Source of the DNA: Alteraurantiacibacter aquimixticola
Lineage (GTDB): Bacteria; Pseudomonadota; Alphaproteobacteria; Sphingomonadales; Sphingomonadaceae
DNA length: 64,000 nucleotides
Direction: 5' to 3'
Assembly (NCBI RefSeq): GCF_004965515.1
Contig: NZ_SSHH01000003.1
Location: 124,001 to 188,000, forward strand
Shown: positions 61,412 to 64,000 of the stretch, in pieces
Position numbering within the stretch: the first letter of the stretch is position 1
Layout: each line of letters opens with the position of its first letter
Made by a program: the position numbers and the translations under genes
Notes under the pieces: generated by a model
Seen by the model: only the letters and a program-made list of their open reading frames with translations
What the model was told of the DNA's origin: nothing
Database searches by the model: none

Positions 61412-62434
61412 ATGACCTGGCAGAAACAGCAGCTTCCTTCGGACCATCCGCCCGTGAAGAGCGGCGGCGTGGGCGTCCTCGTCGTCAATCTCGGCACACC
61501 CGATGCGCCTACGCCTAAGGCGGTGAAGCGCTATCTGGCAGAGTTCCTCTCCGATCCCCGTGTGGTCGAGATCCCGCAAATCGCCTGGCAACCGATCCTG
61601 CGCGGCGTGATCCTTAATGTCCGCCCGAAGAAGAGCGCGCATGCCTACCAGCAGGTGTGGACCGAAAAGGGTTCGCCGCTCGCCGCCATCACTTGCGAAC
61701 AGGCGGAGAAGTTGCAGGCGCTGCTGGGCGATGGCGTGCAGGTCGATTGGGCGATGCGCTATGGCAATCCCTCGATCCCCGACAAGCTGGACGCGATGAT
61801 GAAAGCGGGCTGCGAGCGCATCGTGCTCGCCCCGCTCTACCCGCAATATTCCGGCGCGACGACGGCGACGGTGGTGGACAAGGCAGGCGATGCGCTGAGG
61901 GCGATGCGCTGGCAGCCGAGCTTGCGGGTCATGCCCCCCTATCACGACGATCCGGCCTATATCGATGCGCTGGCGAAGGACCTCTGCGCACAGCTGGATG
62001 CGCTGGACTTCACGCCCGAAGTCTTGCTGCTCAGCTTCCACGGCATGCCGCAGCGGACGCTGGAACTCGGCGATCCCTACCACTGCCATTGCAGGAAGAC
62101 CGCGCGCCTGCTGGAAGCGGCCATGGCGCGCCCCGATATCCGCATGGTCACCACCTTCCAGAGCCGTTTTGGCCGCGCCAAATGGCTGGAACCCGCCACC
62201 GACGCAGTGCTGGAGGAAGAGGCGAAGAAGGGCACGAAGCGTCTCGCCATCGCCGCACCGGGCTTCTCCGCCGATTGCCTCGAAACGCTGGAAGAGCTGG
62301 CGATCCGGGGCAAGGAGCAATTCACCGAGGCGGGCGGCGAGCAGTTCGCCGCGCTAAGCTGCCTCAATGCGGGCGAGGTGGGCATGGCGATGCTGGAAGC
62401 GCTCGTCCGCCGCGAACTGGCGGGCTGGATTTGA
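61412..62434 (+). CDS. hemH: Ferrochelatase
   Basis: Inserts ferrous iron into protoporphyrin IX, the last step of protoheme synthesis; 340 residues, normal length. Signatures: VVNLGTPDAPTPKAVKRYL, PLYPQYSGATTATV with the conserved segment, LLSFHGMPQRTLELGDPYHC containing the catalytic His, and FQSRFGRAKWLEP. The start at 61412 follows AAGGA. Heme supply would serve the cytochrome domain of the PQQ dehydrogenase among others. Confidence 0.97.
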   Translation: MTWQKQQLPSDHPPVKSGGVGVLVVNLGTPDAPTPKAVKRYLAEFLSDPRVVEIPQIAWQPILRGVILNVRPKKSAHAYQQVWTEKGSPLAAITCEQAEKLQALLGDGVQVDWAMRYGNPSIPDKLDAMMKAGCERIVLAPLYPQYSGATTATVVDKAGDALRAMRWQPSLRVMPPYHDDPAYIDALAKDLCAQLDALDFTPEVLLLSFHGMPQRTLELGDPYHCHCRKTARLLEAAMARPDIRMVTTFQSRFGRAKWLEPATDAVLEEEAKKGTKRLAIAAPGFSADCLETLEELAIRGKEQFTEAGGEQFAALSCLNAGEVGMAMLEALVRRELAGWI

Positions 62435-62462
62435 TCAGCATTCCCCGCCACATGTGCGGGCT

Positions 62463-63053
62463 GTGACCGAATATCTGATCCTTTTCGCGGTCGTCTTTGC
62501 GATCAACCTGCTGCCCGCTTTCGGGCCGCCGACATGGTCTGTGATCGTGTTGTTCGGCCTGTCGACCGACCTGCCGGCGACAGGCATCGTGCTGGTGGGC
62601 GCGCTGGCGGCTGCATCGGGGCGGTTCCTGCTGGCGCATGGCTTCCGCCTGCTGTCGCACCATGTCTCGCAGAGGACGAAGGACAACCTTGCTGCCGCGC
62701 GCGCGGCGTTCGAACGGCGCAAGGGCCATGGCATTGCCGCGCTCGCCCTGTTCGCGCTGTCACCCGTTCCATCCGCCCAGCTTTTCGCAGCGGTCGGCCT
62801 GGCCAATATTCGCATCCTGCCTTTCACGCTGGCCTTCTTCGCCGGGCGGCTGGTCTCCTATTCGATCTATGCCGGATCGGCCGAACTGGTGGAGGAATAT
62901 ACGCTGGGTGACACCTTCCGCGAGACGCTCGCGAGCCCTTGGGGGATTGGGCTGCAAGTGGTGATGATCGGTATGCTGGTGGCGCTGGCGCGCATTCCGT
63001 GGGAGCGGATATTCGGACCGGCGGAACCGCGCGACGAGCGCTCGGACTCCTAG
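62463..63053 (+). CDS. Integral membrane protein, small VTT/SNARE-like
   Basis: A 196-residue inner-membrane protein beginning with GTG 62463. Hydrophobic segments include LILFAVVFAINLLPAFGPPTWSVIV, IVLVGALAAASGRFLLA, IAALALFALSPVPSAQLFAAVG and LAFFAGRLVSYSIY. The LSPVPSAQLFAAVG and FFAGRLVSY pattern resembles the re-entrant loop of VTT-domain (DedA-like) membrane proteins. No transported solute is known. It overlaps the convergent DUF1674 gene by 4 bp. Confidence 0.75.
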   Translation: MTEYLILFAVVFAINLLPAFGPPTWSVIVLFGLSTDLPATGIVLVGALAAASGRFLLAHGFRLLSHHVSQRTKDNLAAARAAFERRKGHGIAALALFALSPVPSAQLFAAVGLANIRILPFTLAFFAGRLVSYSIYAGSAELVEEYTLGDTFRETLASPWGIGLQVVMIGMLVALARIPWERIFGPAEPRDERSDS

Positions 63054-63208
63054 AAATCGATGGCGATGCCGTCCTTCACCCAGTCGCCATAGCGGGTGGG
63101 TGACAGCTCTTCGTCATCCTTCGCCTTCTCCGGCGCGGGCGGCGGATCGTTGCTCCAATGCGCGGGCTTGGTGAAGCCCTCAGGGCGTGTGGTGGCGCGC
63201 TTCGTCAT
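63050..63208 (-). CDS. DUF1674 / SDHAF4-like protein
   Basis: A very small protein (52 residues from ATG 63208; 56 from ATG 63220) ending in ELSPTRYGDWVKDGIAIDF, the RYGDWxxxGxxxDF signature of DUF1674. Eukaryotic members (SDHAF4) assist succinate dehydrogenase flavination, so an assembly role is likely. It is divergent from rsmB. Confidence 0.88.
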   Translation of the reverse strand: MTKRATTRPEGFTKPAHWSNDPPPAPEKAKDDEELSPTRYGDWVKDGIAIDF

Positions 63209-63264
63209 GCCTGCCATCATGGGCGCACTGGCGCCGCGATGCAATGCACCCTAAGGGCCGTGCC

Positions 63265-64000
63265 ATGGCCAAACGTCCGCAATTCCTGACCGATACTCCC
63301 GCCGGATTTCCCGCCAGGCGCGGGGCGTTGAAACTGCTCGACGCGGTGCTGCGGCGGGGGGAGACGCTGGATGTGGCCGAACGCGCAGCGCTGAAGGGCG
63401 TGGATGGCTTTGCCGATCGCGCGCTGGCTCGCGCGCTGGCAGGGGAGGCTTTGCGCTGGCTCGCCGATCTCGACGCGCTGATCGATTCGGCCACCCGCAA
63501 GCGCCTGCCCGACGATGCCAAGCCGCGCATGGTGCTGCGGCTGATGCTGGCGGGCTGGTTGCGGCTCGATACTCCTCCGCATGCTGTGATCGCCACCGGC
63601 CTGCCCTTGCTCGATGGCGGACCGCGGAGGCTGGCGCATGGCGTTTTCTCCACGCTCACCCGCAAGCAGGTGACGCTACCCGAAGTGCCGACCCTGCCCG
63701 ATCGCGTGCTCGCGCGCTGGGGAGAGCTGGCGCAGGAGATCGCACCCGCCATCGCCGCCCCGCCGCCGCTCGACCTCACCTTGCGCGACTGGTCGCAAAC
63801 CGATGAACTGGCGGCGAAACTCGGCGGCGAAAGCCTTGCGCCCGGCCATATCCGCTTGCCGCGCGGCGTTGCGGTGGAGAAGCTTGAAGGGTTCGAGGAA
63901 GGCGCCTTCTGGGTGCAGGACCTCGCCGCATCCTTGCCCGCACGCCTGCTGGGCGAAGGCGCGGCGCGGCGCGTGCTCGACCTCTGTGCTGCGCCCGGAG
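63265..64000 (+). CDS. rsmB: 16S rRNA (cytosine967-C5)-methyltransferase, N-terminal part (cut by window edge)
   Basis: Residues 1-245 of an RsmB-type rRNA methyltransferase. The N-terminal NusB-like RNA-binding domain runs from about 10 to 135 (ARRGALKLLDAVLRRGE, RALARALAGEALRWLADLD, RLMLAGWLRL). The catalytic Rossmann domain begins with FWVQDLAASLPARLLG and VLDLCAAPG, the SAM-binding start of RsmB/NOL1 enzymes, where the window ends. The two catalytic cysteines lie beyond the edge. RsmB-family identity is clear; exact target position is by family. Confidence 0.92.
   Translation, partial: MAKRPQFLTDTPAGFPARRGALKLLDAVLRRGETLDVAERAALKGVDGFADRALARALAGEALRWLADLDALIDSATRKRLPDDAKPRMVLRLMLAGWLRLDTPPHAVIATGLPLLDGGPRRLAHGVFSTLTRKQVTLPEVPTLPDRVLARWGELAQEIAPAIAAPPPLDLTLRDWSQTDELAAKLGGESLAPGHIRLPRGVAVEKLEGFEEGAFWVQDLAASLPARLLGEGAARRVLDLCAAPG

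Noticed and set aside
1-64000. CRISPR arrays, tRNA or rRNA genes, prophage or insertion sequences
   Set aside because: I found no regularly spaced repeats, tRNA-like or rRNA-like sequence, integrase or transposase; the only repeats are intergenic inverted elements.

Overview
This window is a high-GC chromosomal segment from an alphaproteobacterium, most likely a sphingomonad of the Erythrobacteraceae/Sphingomonadaceae type. Support comes from the gene families: NOV1-like lignostilbene dioxygenase, LigW-like decarboxylase, TonB-dependent receptor, spinster-like MFS carriers, the alphaproteobacterial metX-metW pair and an FzlA-like GST. Two kinds of intergenic inverted repeat that I associate with sphingomonad genomes point the same way. 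Both ends cut genes: a TonB-dependent receptor on the left and rsmB on the right. I see no rRNA, tRNA, CRISPR array, transposase or prophage gene.

Layout. 0-7.7 kb: outer-membrane receptor, exported serine hydrolase, large ATP-binding LuxR regulator and two exported proteins of unknown function. 7.7-13.3 kb: a minus-strand operon for a Tat-exported stilbene-cleaving oxygenase, a periplasmic PQQ/cytochrome c dehydrogenase, an exported NTF2-fold protein and an MFS carrier. 13.5-18.8 kb: housekeeping genes (trxB, tyrA-hisC, metX-GNAT-metW). 18.8-33.3 kb: a hydrolase, then a long minus-strand array marR, aromatic-acid MFS, frmA, three VOC paralogs, fghA, fdsG, fdsB, mobA, fdsA, fdsD and fdhD, with a second stilbene oxygenase transcribed divergently from marR. 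33.3-42.3 kb: a TbpB-like lipoprotein, a decayed duplicate of a HAD phosphatase gene, a DEAD-box helicase and small redox or NTF2-like genes around a LysR regulator. 42.3-50.4 kb: a second catabolic operon (NTF2/SnoaL protein, aldehyde dehydrogenase, LigW, quinone-reductase-like NmrA protein, MFS, benzoylformate-decarboxylase-like enzyme) with a divergent NTF2 gene. 50.4-64 kb: housekeeping and envelope genes (FzlA-like GST, msrB, PBP1, degP, hflKC, mrp, a lone molybdenum hydroxylase, hemH, SDHAF4-like, rsmB).

How it may work together. The oxygenase at 31803-33290 carries His167/218/284/476 and Tyr101/Lys134/Glu135 at the same residue numbers as I recall for NOV1. The decarboxylase at 46496-47551 carries Glu19, His188, His241, Arg252 and Asp314 at the numbers I recall for LigW. 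The window therefore encodes cleavage of lignin-derived stilbenes to aromatic aldehydes, their oxidation, decarboxylation of carboxyvanillate-type acids, and complete formaldehyde oxidation (FrmA, FghA, FDH). Formaldehyde is released by deformylation of diarylpropanes, a reaction known for cofactorless NTF2-fold lyases, and by aryl O-demethylation, so the linkage makes metabolic sense. A 25-bp motif shared by the marR/oxygenase and NTF2/NTF2 divergent promoters suggests that one MarR regulon joins the two clusters. The most novel candidates are the exported copy of the stilbene pathway and the three VOC paralogs lying between frmA and fghA.
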